A DNA stretch of 64,000 nt from Paenibacillus pabuli (GTDB lineage Bacteria > Bacillota > Bacilli > Paenibacillales > Paenibacillaceae): positions 6,882,001 through 6,946,000 of the forward strand of contig NZ_CP073714.1 in NCBI RefSeq assembly GCF_023101145.1, in the 5' to 3' direction. Positions 54,094 through 63,581 of the stretch are shown here, piece by piece. A program made the translations under genes and the position numbers. The notes beneath the pieces are model-generated. The model made no database searches and had not been told where the DNA came from. It saw only the letters and a program-made list of their open reading frames with translations. Within the stretch, counting starts at the first letter, position 1, and the number at the start of each line of letters is the position of its first letter.

Positions 54094-54225
54094 ATGAAAA
54101 AATGGTTTGCACGCATGGGTTCTTTTACCGGATACATCTTTCTGATCGCTATGGGGGCCTTTTATTTGATTGCACTTGTCACCATTATTCTGCTGGCCAT
54201 TTACGTCTTTAGGGGCGAAGCATGA
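54094..54225 (+). CDS. 43-residue single-helix membrane peptide
   Basis: Reads MKKWFARMGSFTGYIFLIAM followed by GAFYLIALVTIILLAIYVF and RGEA. Basic N-terminus, one long hydrophobic helix, short charged tail. AAAGGATG stands 9-10 bases before the ATG. No family recognised. It lies just upstream of the TetR-RND locus on the same strand; it could be an accessory subunit or unrelated. Too short for most gene callers. Confidence 0.55.
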   Translation: MKKWFARMGSFTGYIFLIAMGAFYLIALVTIILLAIYVFRGEA

Positions 54226-54284
54226 CGTAGGTAAAGTGCTCCGCCCCCTCATATCACGCCATCTTTTTTCCATTTCCCTCCCAT

Positions 54285-54340
54285 TTGAATTCCATTGTGT
54301 ATATCGTTTATACTTGTTTTGACCCTAAAGTCAATTCAAG
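54285..54340 (+). promoter_or_regulatory. Promoter and operator of the TetR-RND operon
   Basis: TTGAAT (54285-54290), 18-base spacer, TATACT (54309-54314). Immediately after, an extended palindrome CTTGttTTGAC-cctaaa-GTCAAttCAAG (54313-54340), 9 of 11 arm positions matching; a likely TetR autoregulatory site. Confidence 0.65.
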
Positions 54341-54378
54341 AACTCATAAGTTCCGCAGGTGAGGTGGATGTATCGTTA

Positions 54379-55326
54379 ATGAACCCTATCCATGAAATGA
54401 ATGAGAAGAAAAAGCTTATTATTACCACAGCACTCAAGCTGTTCTCAGCCAAAGGCAGTGCCGCAACCTCCATGCAGGAGATTGCAGAGATATGCGGCAT
54501 GTCCAAGGGAAGCCTCTACCTCATGTTCAAATCCAAAGAGGAATTAGAAGCCAGTACGATGGAGTACTGCATATTCACGCTTATGGACGAAATGTCCCAA
54601 ATTGAACATGAAGCCGGCCTCACTTCAAGAGAACGTCTTCACAAGCAGATTGAAACACTGCTTGTACATGTATCCGAGCTGAAGGAATTTTTACGTGTGC
54701 AAATGCGCAGCATGATGATGGACGAAGAGCAGCATCGCAAGGAAAGGTGCAACCCGCAGCACAAGGATCTGGAAATCCGCACCCTGCACTGGTTTAAGAA
54801 CAAACTGGAAGATCTGTACGGACCAGAGATTGAGCCCTATACCATTGACCTTATTTTGCTCACGCATGGTCTGTTCCTCTCCTACGTCAAAATCTGGTTT
54901 ACGGAAATGCCTTCCCTTACCGTATCCAAGATGGCAAGCAACATGCTGCAAACGATTGATTATGCAGCTCGCGGATTGTTAGATCAACGACCTGCCCCTT
55001 TGATTCCTTTGGAGCATTGGCCCGCATGGAACAGTGATTCAGATACAGATTCTACAGTGATGCGCCATCCCATTCACATCATCAAACAGATGAAGGATAT
55101 CATCACTTCCGATATGCCTCCAGGGCAATTGCGCAATGACGCGCTGGAGACCATCGCCATTTTGAGACAGGAAATGATGGAATTCACACCGCGGCGTGCC
55201 ATTATTCTGGGCATGATGCGTAACCTGGACCACATTCCTGACATCCAGCCATTGCACTCCGAGCTTCAGCACATTATGGATGCCATGTATAGCCGGTTCA
55301 TCCAAGCTGACTCGTCACAACAATAA
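54379..55326 (+). CDS. TetR-family regulator upstream of the RND pump (YerO-like)
   Basis: 315 residues, long for TetR. HTH: KKLIITTALKLFSAKGSAATSMQEIAEICGMSKGSLYLMFKSKEEL; the C-terminal half is large and helical. The TetR-plus-RND pair with this order is that of yerO-yerP(swrC) in B. subtilis. Start 54379 follows GAGGTGG by 11 bases; earlier in-frame codons lie over the promoter. The pump gene begins 41 bases after the stop. Confidence 0.85.
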   Translation: MNPIHEMNEKKKLIITTALKLFSAKGSAATSMQEIAEICGMSKGSLYLMFKSKEELEASTMEYCIFTLMDEMSQIEHEAGLTSRERLHKQIETLLVHVSELKEFLRVQMRSMMMDEEQHRKERCNPQHKDLEIRTLHWFKNKLEDLYGPEIEPYTIDLILLTHGLFLSYVKIWFTEMPSLTVSKMASNMLQTIDYAARGLLDQRPAPLIPLEHWPAWNSDSDTDSTVMRHPIHIIKQMKDIITSDMPPGQLRNDALETIAILRQEMMEFTPRRAIILGMMRNLDHIPDIQPLHSELQHIMDAMYSRFIQADSSQQ

Positions 55327-55366
55327 AGAAATACAGGGAGAAACAGAGAGGAGAAGAAACCATCGT

Positions 55367-58300
55367 ATGAAAGGAATCATTAATTTTTCACTGAACAACA
55401 AGTTTGCGATTTGGATTCTGACCATTATCGTTTCCTTCGCCGGTTTGTACAGCGGACTAACGATGAAGCAAGAAACCATTCCAAACATCAATGTGCCATT
55501 TTTGAGTATTACGGCCATTGATCCAGGAGCAGCTCCAGAGGGTATTGTGGAGGATGTCACCAAACCACTCGAACAGACCCTAAGAAATGTAGAGGGAATT
55601 AAGACGCTCACCTCCACTTCCATGGAGAATGCCTCTTCCATCACCCTCGAATTCGATTATGGTACTGATCTGGACAACGCTACAGCAGCGGTACGTGAAG
55701 CACTGAATGAGGTACAGCTGCCAGATGGTGTGCAAAAACCAACCATCTCCAAATTCAGCATCAACTCCTTCCCAGTTGTCTCGCTCAGCTTGTCTGACAA
55801 GGACGGCGGCGATCTGGAACAGTTGACTCGACTGGTTGAAACGGATATCCAGCCTGCACTCGAAGATATTGACGGTGTAGCTCAAGTCCAAGTTTCCGGC
55901 CAATTTGTTAAGGAAGTTCAACTGAAGTTTGACCAGAAAAAAATGACGGAACTCGGTTTGACTGAAGATACGGTTAACGGCATCGTTCAAGGATCTTCTG
56001 TCCGTGTACCACTCGGACTGTTCGAACTGGACAAAGCACAGAAAGCTGTTGTTGTTGACGGCAATATCATCGATCTGGATGATTTGAAAAATCTCGCCAT
56101 TCCGGTTGTACCAAGCGGTGCAGGTACAGGCAGCGGCTCGGCTACAGCACCACAAGGGGCCGGCGCGCAAGCTGGCGGAGCAGCTCAAGGTGCAGCACCA
56201 GGCTCTGCACAAGGTGCTGACCAGGCTGCAGGACAAGCCGCTGGCGGAAATGCCAATGTCGGCAGCACTTCAGGTGCCTCTAACGCACCTGGAATTCCAA
56301 CCGTTAAATTAAGCGAGATTGCCAAAATTGAAGTCATTGGTCAGGCGGAATCCATTTCCCGGACAGACGGTAAGGAGTCTATCGGGATCTCCATCGTCAA
56401 ATCCAATGATGCTAACACGGTAGATGTCGTTAAGGCAGTTAAAGACAAAGCGGAAGAGCTGCAGACGCAGTTCAAAAACGCTGAGTTGACTGTTTTGCTC
56501 GACCAAGGTAAACCTATCCAGGACTCGGTAAACACGATGTTGTTCAAAGCGATGTTTGGTGCTTTGTTCGCCATTCTGATCATTCTGTTGTTCCTGCGTG
56601 ATATTCGCTCGACCATTATTTCCATTGTCTCCATCCCGCTCTCCTTGCTCATTGCATTGACTGCACTGAATATGATGGACATTACGCTGAACATGATGAC
56701 CTTGGGTGCCATGACGGTTGCGATCGGACGGGTTGTCGATGACTCCATCGTTGTTATCGAGAATATCTATCGCAGACTGTCACTCAAGGGAGAAAAACTC
56801 AAAGGCCGTGATTTGATTCGGGAAGCTACCCGGGAAATGTTCATTCCGATCCTCTCTTCTACTATCGTAACCATTGCGGTATTCCTGCCGCTGGCACTCG
56901 TAAGTGGTATGGTCGGTGAGCTGTTCATGCCATTTGCCTTGACTATGGTCTTTGCTTTGCTGGCGTCCCTGATTGTGGCCATTACGATTGTACCCATGCT
57001 GGCACACACACTGTTCCGCAAAGGTCTGAAGAACAAGAAGAATCATGATGAAAAACCAGGTAAGATGGCTGAAAGTTACAAACGACTCTTGAACTGGACA
57101 TTGTCACACAAACTGATCACCGTTGGCGCTGCTGTATTGCTGCTCGTCGGCAGTTTGTTCCTGTATCCGTTCATCGGTGCAAGTTTCTTGCCGGAACAAC
57201 AGGATAAATATGTGACTATTACGTACAGCCCGGAGACTGGAGCTTTGCGTGAGGATGTTGAAAAAGAGGCACTTGTAGCCGAGAAGTGGTTGCTGACGCA
57301 GCCTGGTCTGGAGAAAATGCAGTATTCCATCGGCGGCAGCAATCCGCTGAGCAGCATGGGTGGAGGCAGCTCCAACTCTGCACTCTTTTATATCGAATAT
57401 AACGAAGACACGAAAGATTTCACCAAAGTGAAAGAACAGCTTGTGGAAGGTCTGAAGAAAGAAGTTACTGTAGGAACCTGGAATGAGCTTGACATGTCCG
57501 GGGGTCTGGGAGGCAGCAGCTTGAGCCTTTCCATCTATGGTGACAGTGTAGATCAGATTAAACCTGTATCAGATGAAATTCTGAAACTGGTTGAAGCAGA
57601 TACTGAATCTTTTGAAAAAGCGGACACTACACTCTCCGATACCTACGGGCAATACACGCTTGTCGCGGATCAGGAAAAACTGAGCTCGCTGGGTCTGACT
57701 GCTGGCCAATTGGCCATGACGCTCAGCCCTGCACGTGAACGTCCGGTGCTCACGGAAGTGGATATCGACAACAAAACGTATAAAGTCTATGTAGAAACTG
57801 ACAAAAAGACATTTACCAGCATTGCTGATATTGAAAACGAAAAAGTGACCTCACCACTCGGCATCGAAATACCAATCAAAGATGTCGCAAAAGTGGAAGA
57901 AGGCACTTCACCGAACTCCATCATGCGTATCGATGGCAAAGTCGTTGTGCAGGTATCAGCCAACATTCTGGCTTCCGATGTACAAAAAGCTTCATCAAAC
58001 TTGCAGGCGAACATTGACAAACTGGATCTGCCCGATGGTGTTGAAGTGAAGTTTGGCGGTACCACCGAACAGATTAATGATACGTTTACCCAACTTGGTC
58101 TGGCCATGCTGGCAGCCATTGCGATTGTGTACTTTGTACTTGTCGTGACGTTCGGCGGCGGACTGGCGCCGTTTGCCATCCTGTTCTCCCTGCCGTTTAC
58201 CGTCATTGGTATTATGGTCGGCCTGTTCGTGGCTGGTGGTACGCTTGATGTATCTGCCATGATGGGTGGACTGATGCTGATCGGGATCGTGGTCACCAAT

Positions 58301-58597
58301 GCCATCGTCCTGATCGACCGGGTTATTCACAAGGAAAAAGAGGGAATGCCTACTCGTGAAGCCTTGCTGGAAGCCGGAGCAACGCGTCTGCGTCCAATTC
58401 TGATGACTGCACTGGCTACCATCGGTGCCTTGCTGCCACTGGTGACAGGACTGGAAGAAAGTGCAGGGATCATCTCGAAAGGTCTCGGAATTACCGTAAT
58501 CGGCGGTCTGATCAGCTCCACGCTGCTGACGCTGGTTATCGTACCAATCGTGTATGAGTTCCTGATGAAGTTCAAAAAGAAAAGAATTGAAGATTAA
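55367..58597 (+). CDS. swrC: RND-family efflux transporter, SwrC/YerP type
   Basis: 1076 residues. Twelve membrane helices in the RND plan: helix 1 NKFAIWILTIIVSFAGLYSGL, two large extracytoplasmic loops, TM4 with the proton-relay Asp pair (GRVVDDSIVVIENIYRR), and C-terminal LMLIGIVVTNAIVLIDR and SAGIISKGLGITVIGGLISSTLLTLVIVP. In B. subtilis SwrC exports surfactin and aids swarming. An insertion of ~60 residues made almost only of Gly, Ala, Gln and Ser (about 250-310) lies in the first periplasmic-type loop. No adaptor or outer-membrane partner, as expected in Gram-positives. Start 55367 behind GAGGAG. Confidence 0.93.
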   Translation: MKGIINFSLNNKFAIWILTIIVSFAGLYSGLTMKQETIPNINVPFLSITAIDPGAAPEGIVEDVTKPLEQTLRNVEGIKTLTSTSMENASSITLEFDYGTDLDNATAAVREALNEVQLPDGVQKPTISKFSINSFPVVSLSLSDKDGGDLEQLTRLVETDIQPALEDIDGVAQVQVSGQFVKEVQLKFDQKKMTELGLTEDTVNGIVQGSSVRVPLGLFELDKAQKAVVVDGNIIDLDDLKNLAIPVVPSGAGTGSGSATAPQGAGAQAGGAAQGAAPGSAQGADQAAGQAAGGNANVGSTSGASNAPGIPTVKLSEIAKIEVIGQAESISRTDGKESIGISIVKSNDANTVDVVKAVKDKAEELQTQFKNAELTVLLDQGKPIQDSVNTMLFKAMFGALFAILIILLFLRDIRSTIISIVSIPLSLLIALTALNMMDITLNMMTLGAMTVAIGRVVDDSIVVIENIYRRLSLKGEKLKGRDLIREATREMFIPILSSTIVTIAVFLPLALVSGMVGELFMPFALTMVFALLASLIVAITIVPMLAHTLFRKGLKNKKNHDEKPGKMAESYKRLLNWTLSHKLITVGAAVLLLVGSLFLYPFIGASFLPEQQDKYVTITYSPETGALREDVEKEALVAEKWLLTQPGLEKMQYSIGGSNPLSSMGGGSSNSALFYIEYNEDTKDFTKVKEQLVEGLKKEVTVGTWNELDMSGGLGGSSLSLSIYGDSVDQIKPVSDEILKLVEADTESFEKADTTLSDTYGQYTLVADQEKLSSLGLTAGQLAMTLSPARERPVLTEVDIDNKTYKVYVETDKKTFTSIADIENEKVTSPLGIEIPIKDVAKVEEGTSPNSIMRIDGKVVVQVSANILASDVQKASSNLQANIDKLDLPDGVEVKFGGTTEQINDTFTQLGLAMLAAIAIVYFVLVVTFGGGLAPFAILFSLPFTVIGIMVGLFVAGGTLDVSAMMGGLMLIGIVVTNAIVLIDRVIHKEKEGMPTREALLEAGATRLRPILMTALATIGALLPLVTGLEESAGIISKGLGITVIGGLISSTLLTLVIVPIVYEFLMKFKKKRIED

Positions 58598-58612
58598 TCG
58601 CTTTTAACTTAG

Positions 58613-58674
58613 AACACCCCTTAGTCCACATTAGAATGGTTTGTACATTCTGATCCCCGGCTAAGGGGTGTTTT
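58613..58674 (+). terminator. Terminator after the RND gene
   Basis: AACACCCCTTAG (58613-58624) and CTAAGGGGTGTT (58661-58672), perfect 12-bp stem with T-run TTTTACATTT. Confidence 0.85.
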
Positions 58675-58746
58675 ACATTTAGATATGATCTCTTAGCATC
58701 GGTCATAGAAACACCCAGATGTTAGATAGAGCTACGTAGAGATAAT

Positions 58747-58802
58747 CCATTTTGTTTTATTGCATAAAATGAAGAGATCATTTTGTAAAATAAAACAAAT
58801 GG
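58747..58802. repeat. Long AT-rich hairpin upstream of pucR
   Basis: 56 bases fold into one stem of about 22 of 25 pairs around an AGAGA loop: CCATTTTGTTTTATTGCATA plus AAATGA against its near-complement TCATTTTG...AAACAAATGG. No T-run. Could be a regulator site, mRNA leader element or MITE remnant. The rest of 58675-58923 shows no gene. Confidence 0.65.
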
Positions 58803-58923
58803 ACGTGAGATTTCAGCCCATCTGCTGTAAACAGACTTATAATCAAATAAACGCTCTTCAGAAGCCCTAATTACAAAGCGGGGATGTAAAACTGCATGAA
58901 TTTGTGGGAAGGTCGGTGATTGT

Positions 58924-60612
58924 GTGGGGGAAACGACGCTGCATATTCAGATCAGAGACATGCTGAAACGTCCAGTGTTCCGCAAGGCTGAGGTGCTCGC
59001 CAGTGAACGGGCCTTGGAGCGATATGTGCGCTGGGTGCACATCATGGAGGTTACCGAAGTAGGCAATTTGCTAAATGGCGGGGAACTGGTGCTGACGACC
59101 GGCATTGGCTGGCAGGATGATGAAAAGCAGGGACTGTCTTTTATGCGCCAGTTAATTGCTCGCGGAGCTGCAGGACTCTGTATCGAACTTGGAGTTCACA
59201 CCAAGTCCCAGCTTGAACCCATGAAAGAACTTGCAGCCGAAGAAGATTTTCCACTGATCTGGTTCCACGAACAAGTACGTTATATCGATATTACACAGGA
59301 CCTGCATTTCGCCCTGATTCGCAGCCATCAGCGTATGCTTGCCGAGCTCGACAGCCTCACCACCTCGTTCAACCAACTTCTTTTGAATGGAGACGGTGTA
59401 CAACCACTGCTCCGACTATTGTCTCGCACAACGGGTTATCCTGTAGCGTTATATCCACTGGATGGGGAAGCGAGTGCCGTTCCCTACTGCCCTCCAGCCC
59501 AATTGGAGATTCGTCGACAGGAGTGGTTGACACATCGTGGTCATTCGGAAGATGGAGATCATTCGGTAGATCATTTCGTTCAGAGGAATCATTCGGTGTA
59601 TTCAATGGATGCACTCACCCTGCCTGTTCAGGCGCTTGATTATGCATTTGCCGATCTGGTGCTGCTGCTCGAGAAGATGCCGGATCACGATCAAGAGATG
59701 CATAACAGACCCTCTGAAGAGTTCATCATCCAGGCACTGGAACGTTGTGCAGCCGCCATTGCTCAGGACTGGATGCGCACCAAATACATGGAGGAAAAAC
59801 GACGCTATAAGGAAGATATGTGGGTCATTGACTGGCTTAACGGACATCATTCTGCGAAAGAAATCCATGAATATGTATCTGCTGCCAACGCCCAGCTTGC
59901 TTCAGGAAAAGGTACCGTCATTTTGTTCGATAACAACCCCAGCTACACAGACAGTCTCAAGCTGCAGAAACTGCTGATTCAACGCAATATCGTTGCCCGT
60001 TCCGTGTTCTCGCGGGAAGGCTTTGCCCTGTACAGCACGGTTTTAAACCAGCAGATCATTCTGATTGTACTTGACCCTGTGCCTGGATCTCAGCGAAAAA
60101 GCAGTCTTTGGCGCTGCATCGAACAGCTGCAGCAGCATGAACAGGAACAGACCCATCGCCTCTTCTCGGGTCTGTTCGGCATAGGTCATAGCTGCGCTGA
60201 TCTATCACGTCTGAAAGACAGTCTTGAGGCAGCCAAGGATACCTTGCGCATTCAGAAGGATATCGGTGTGATGCAGCAGCCCTTTTACAGCGATCTCCAC
60301 TGTTACCGCATTATTGCCAGCATGAAGCAGAGCGGGAGTCTGGATGATTTCATTGAGGAATATCTCGGTCCGGTCATTCGTTATGATGCGGAAAAAGGCG
60401 GCCAGTTGCTGCGTACGCTTAAGCAATATTTTATTCTATGCTGCTCCAAGCAGGATACGGCCACGGCTTTGTTTATCGTCCGACAGACGTTATATCACAG
60501 ATTACACAAAATTGAGACACTCCTGGGTGACGACTATACCCTTCCCGAGAAACGCGTCGCCATCGAACTTGCCATCTATGCATATGAATACGTTCATGGG
60601 CCACTCGCGTGA
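58924..60612 (+). CDS. PucR-family transcriptional regulator
   Basis: 562 residues. N-terminal PucR domain (MLKRPVFRKAEVLASERALERYVRWVHIMEV, LLNGGELVLTTGIGW), a middle segment, and the C-terminal HTH_30 region (LLRTLKQYFILCCSKQDTATALFIVRQTLYHRLHKIETLLG). PucR-type proteins control purine/allantoin or pyrimidine breakdown in response to nitrogen. Convergent with, and four bases from, the pyrimidine-degradation genes, which it probably regulates. GTG start at 58924; other nearby starts cannot be excluded. Confidence 0.88.
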   Translation: MGETTLHIQIRDMLKRPVFRKAEVLASERALERYVRWVHIMEVTEVGNLLNGGELVLTTGIGWQDDEKQGLSFMRQLIARGAAGLCIELGVHTKSQLEPMKELAAEEDFPLIWFHEQVRYIDITQDLHFALIRSHQRMLAELDSLTTSFNQLLLNGDGVQPLLRLLSRTTGYPVALYPLDGEASAVPYCPPAQLEIRRQEWLTHRGHSEDGDHSVDHFVQRNHSVYSMDALTLPVQALDYAFADLVLLLEKMPDHDQEMHNRPSEEFIIQALERCAAAIAQDWMRTKYMEEKRRYKEDMWVIDWLNGHHSAKEIHEYVSAANAQLASGKGTVILFDNNPSYTDSLKLQKLLIQRNIVARSVFSREGFALYSTVLNQQIILIVLDPVPGSQRKSSLWRCIEQLQQHEQEQTHRLFSGLFGIGHSCADLSRLKDSLEAAKDTLRIQKDIGVMQQPFYSDLHCYRIIASMKQSGSLDDFIEEYLGPVIRYDAEKGGQLLRTLKQYFILCCSKQDTATALFIVRQTLYHRLHKIETLLGDDYTLPEKRVAIELAIYAYEYVHGPLA

Positions 60613-60616
60613 CCTT

Positions 60617-60844
60617 CTACGCTCCTTTTTGCTCCTGAAGCTGCCTGATCAGGATCTGACTGAACCACTTCCGCCCAGACGCCGTACCCACATATTGCTC
60701 CTGTTTCTCTCCGGGAAGGTCGGGGTGCCCCCACACGACATGAGCACCCTCCAGATGTTCCCGAACGGCATAGATCCGATACCCCTGCGCCACCATTCGT
60801 TCAATCGCTATCTTTTCGGCTTCCAATACATCATGGTCAGACAT
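60617..60844 (-). CDS. Small unknown protein in the pyrimidine-degradation operon
   Basis: 75 residues: SDHDVLEAEKIAIERMVAQG, YRIYAVREHLEGAHVVWGHP, DLPGEKQEQYVGTASGRKWF and a charged tail SQILIRQLQEQKGA. No signal or membrane segment; mixed alpha/beta look. GGAGG lies nine bases before ATG 60844, overlapping the end of hydA, so it is translated with the operon. I recognise no family; context suggests an accessory to dihydropyrimidine metabolism. Confidence 0.72.
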   Translation of the reverse strand: MSDHDVLEAEKIAIERMVAQGYRIYAVREHLEGAHVVWGHPDLPGEKQEQYVGTASGRKWFSQILIRQLQEQKGA

Positions 60845-60849
60845 CAGCT

Positions 60850-62289
60850 TCACCCTCCATTTACTACCGTCACAGGCTGTCTCACAGGTAATGGTGCACC
60901 GGCATCATATTTGTCACGCTTCACATAGCGACCCGCCCCTGCCACTCCGGCAAACTGTCGGTCCCGAATCACATATTCCCCGCGGCATATTACTGTTACT
61001 GGGCATCCATGGACCTGCATGCCTTCAAAGGCGCTATAATCCACATTCATGTGGTGGGTAGCTGCCGAAATCACTCTTGAGATCGATGGATCAAAAATAA
61101 CGATATCCGCATCTGTCCCCACAGCAAGGGTTCCTTTCTGCGGAAATAACCCAAATAGCTTGCTTGCTCGTGTAGAGCATAAATCCACCCACTGATTCAG
61201 CGAAATACGTCCCTTCACGACCCCTTCGGAATATAAAATGCTGAGACGATCCTCAATGACAGGCCCGCCATTTGGGATTTTGCTAAAATCATCCCGCCCC
61301 AGATCCTTCTGTCCCTTGAAGTTAAACGAACAATGATCCGAGCCAATCGTCTGCAACTGACCGCTCTTGAGTGCATTCCACAGCACTTCCTGATGAGAGG
61401 CTTCACGCAGCGGTGGGGACCAGACATACTTTGCACCTTCAAAATCCGGTTGATCCATCTTCGATTGATCCAGAGTTAAGTACTGCGGACAAGTCTCGCC
61501 CCAGATTCGGTAGCCCATGTCTCGCATACGCGCAATCTGCTCCACGGCTTCGGCACAGGTCACGTGCACCACATAGAGCTGTGAATCGGCAAGTGCTGCC
61601 AATCGTGCCGCACGCCCTGTAGCCTCACCCTCCAGCATGGATGGTCGGGTAAGAGCATGGTGAATCGGCTCGGTTCTCCCATCCGCCAGCGCCTGCCGGA
61701 CCAGCAGATCAATAACATCACCGTTCTCGGCGTGTACCATGACGAGTGCGCCGTACTCTTTGGCCTTTTGCAGCGTCTGAAAAAGAATGCCGTCATCGGC
61801 CTGGAACTGATTTTTATATGCCATGAACACCTTGAAAGAAGACACCCCTTCTTCTTCAATGATCTGCGGCAGTTCTTCCAGCACCTGATCATTCATCTCG
61901 CCAATCATCAAGTGAAACCCGTAATCAATGGCGGCTTTGCCCTCGGCTTTGGCATGCCACTCCTGAAGGGATTCCAGTAAAGGTCGGCCTTTTTGCGTCA
62001 AACAGAAATCAATGACCGTCGTTGTGCCGCCGAAGGCAGCAGCTGCGGTTCCCGTTGCAAAATCATCCGCCGTCACCGTTCCGCCGAACGGCATATCCAG
62101 ATGTGTGTGCGGATCAATCCCGCCAGGGATGACATAACAACCAGACGCATCCACAACCTCCGTCCGTTCATCCGGCACAAGTCCCATGCCAATCTGCATG
62201 ATCTTTCCATTTTCAATGTAGATATCCGCTTCAAACGTATCCGACGCTGTGACCAACATTCCATTACGAATCAATTTGCGGGTACTCAT
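60850..62289 (-). CDS. hydA: Dihydropyrimidinase (D-hydantoinase type)
   Basis: 479 residues. Opens dihydrouracil/dihydrothymine to N-carbamoyl-beta-amino acids. Metal ligands and the carbamylated Lys are in place: GGIDPHTHLDMPFGG, GVSSFKVFMAYKNQ, VMVHAENGD, YVVHVTCAEAVEQI, TIGSDHCSFNFKGQK. ATG overlaps the preA stop (ATGA) with GGAGGCG upstream. A cyclic-amidohydrolase acting on hydantoins is the alternative; the preA neighbour favours dihydropyrimidines. Confidence 0.93.
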   Translation of the reverse strand: MSTRKLIRNGMLVTASDTFEADIYIENGKIMQIGMGLVPDERTEVVDASGCYVIPGGIDPHTHLDMPFGGTVTADDFATGTAAAAFGGTTTVIDFCLTQKGRPLLESLQEWHAKAEGKAAIDYGFHLMIGEMNDQVLEELPQIIEEEGVSSFKVFMAYKNQFQADDGILFQTLQKAKEYGALVMVHAENGDVIDLLVRQALADGRTEPIHHALTRPSMLEGEATGRAARLAALADSQLYVVHVTCAEAVEQIARMRDMGYRIWGETCPQYLTLDQSKMDQPDFEGAKYVWSPPLREASHQEVLWNALKSGQLQTIGSDHCSFNFKGQKDLGRDDFSKIPNGGPVIEDRLSILYSEGVVKGRISLNQWVDLCSTRASKLFGLFPQKGTLAVGTDADIVIFDPSISRVISAATHHMNVDYSAFEGMQVHGCPVTVICRGEYVIRDRQFAGVAGAGRYVKRDKYDAGAPLPVRQPVTVVNGG

Positions 62290-63581
62290 GATATCGCCTC
62301 CTTGGTGGATTGATTTCTGACCGATTGCAGCAGGGCAATCGCAGACTGACGGTCATTCCAGGTTAACGGTTCCTGTTCATGTGCGATCTCTACCATCTCA
62401 ATTGCGCCGTTCACCGGACAGACAATCGAGCACAGATTACATCCGACACAATCTTCCTCAACGACCTCCAGATAGGAGCCAGAGGGATCAGACAGCATAT
62501 CAATACATTGATGCGAGGTGTCCTCGCAGGCGATATGGCATTTGTTGCAATTGATACAGACATCGCGGTTGATGCGGGCTACCACTTTGTAATTCAAATC
62601 GAGATTGCCCCAATCCGAATAACGCGGAACCGTCTGACCAATCAACTCGGATACACTTCCCAGACCTTTCTCATCCAAATAATCGTTCAAGCCATCGATC
62701 ATGTCCTCCACGATACGGAAGCCATGATGCATGGCTGCGGTGCATACCTGAACCCCCGTCGCACCCATAAGTAAAAACTCCGCGGTGTCCCGCCAGTCGG
62801 ATATGCCTCCGATACCAGAGATGGGCACCCCCACTGCCGGATTGCGGGCACACTCGGCAACCATGTTGAGCGCAATCGGCTTCACAGCCGGACCGCAGTA
62901 GCCGCCATGCGCCCCTTTGCCACCTACATGCGGCACAGTATTCCAGGAATCGAGATCCACACCCGCCAGGGAGTTAATCGTATTAATCAGGGAAATCGCA
63001 TCCGCACCGCCGCGCACCGCCGCCCGGGCAGTCGCCGTAATATCGGTGATATTGGGCGTTAGCTTCACAATGACAGGTGTGGTCGCCACTTCCTTCACCC
63101 ACATCGTCTGTAATTCGACCAGATCCGGCTGCTGACCAGACGCTGCTCCCATGCCACGTTCGGCCATGCCGTGCGGACAGCCAAAGTTCAGCTCCAGCCC
63201 GTCTACGCCGACTGCTTCGACTTTCTTCACAATCTCATGCCACTTCTCGCGTTTCGGTTCCACCATGAGTGAAGCAACCACTGCCCGATCCGGGAAACGC
63301 CTCTTGGTCTCGGCGATTTCACGCAGATTCACCTCGAGCGGACGGTCGGATATTAACTCAATATTGTTAAAACCCGCGACGCGCTGCCCACCAAAATGAA
63401 CGGCTGCAAAACGTGAAGAGGTATTAATGATCGGCTCGCCCAACGTCTTCCAGACGGCACCACCCCAGCCAGCTTCAAAGGCGCGCTGAACCTGATATCC
63501 GGTATTGGTCGGCGGCGCAGAGGCCAGCCAGAATGGATTCGGCGATCGAATACCTGCCAGATTAATGGATAAATCAGCCAT
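62286..63581 (-). CDS. preA: NAD-dependent dihydropyrimidine dehydrogenase, PreA subunit
   Basis: 431 residues. FMN domain related to dihydroorotate dehydrogenase (NLAGIRSPNPFWLASAPPTNTGYQ, LELNFGCPHGMAERGMGAA, VKLTPNITDI, ISGIGGISDWRDTAEFLLMGA) followed by two [4Fe-4S] motifs: CINCNKCHIAC and CVGCNLCSIVCP. Reduces uracil/thymine at the expense of NADH. In E. coli and most bacteria it needs PreT, the NAD(P)H-oxidising partner; none is in this window. GGAGGG precedes ATG 63581. Confidence 0.94.
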   Translation of the reverse strand: MADLSINLAGIRSPNPFWLASAPPTNTGYQVQRAFEAGWGGAVWKTLGEPIINTSSRFAAVHFGGQRVAGFNNIELISDRPLEVNLREIAETKRRFPDRAVVASLMVEPKREKWHEIVKKVEAVGVDGLELNFGCPHGMAERGMGAASGQQPDLVELQTMWVKEVATTPVIVKLTPNITDITATARAAVRGGADAISLINTINSLAGVDLDSWNTVPHVGGKGAHGGYCGPAVKPIALNMVAECARNPAVGVPISGIGGISDWRDTAEFLLMGATGVQVCTAAMHHGFRIVEDMIDGLNDYLDEKGLGSVSELIGQTVPRYSDWGNLDLNYKVVARINRDVCINCNKCHIACEDTSHQCIDMLSDPSGSYLEVVEEDCVGCNLCSIVCPVNGAIEMVEIAHEQEPLTWNDRQSAIALLQSVRNQSTKEAIS

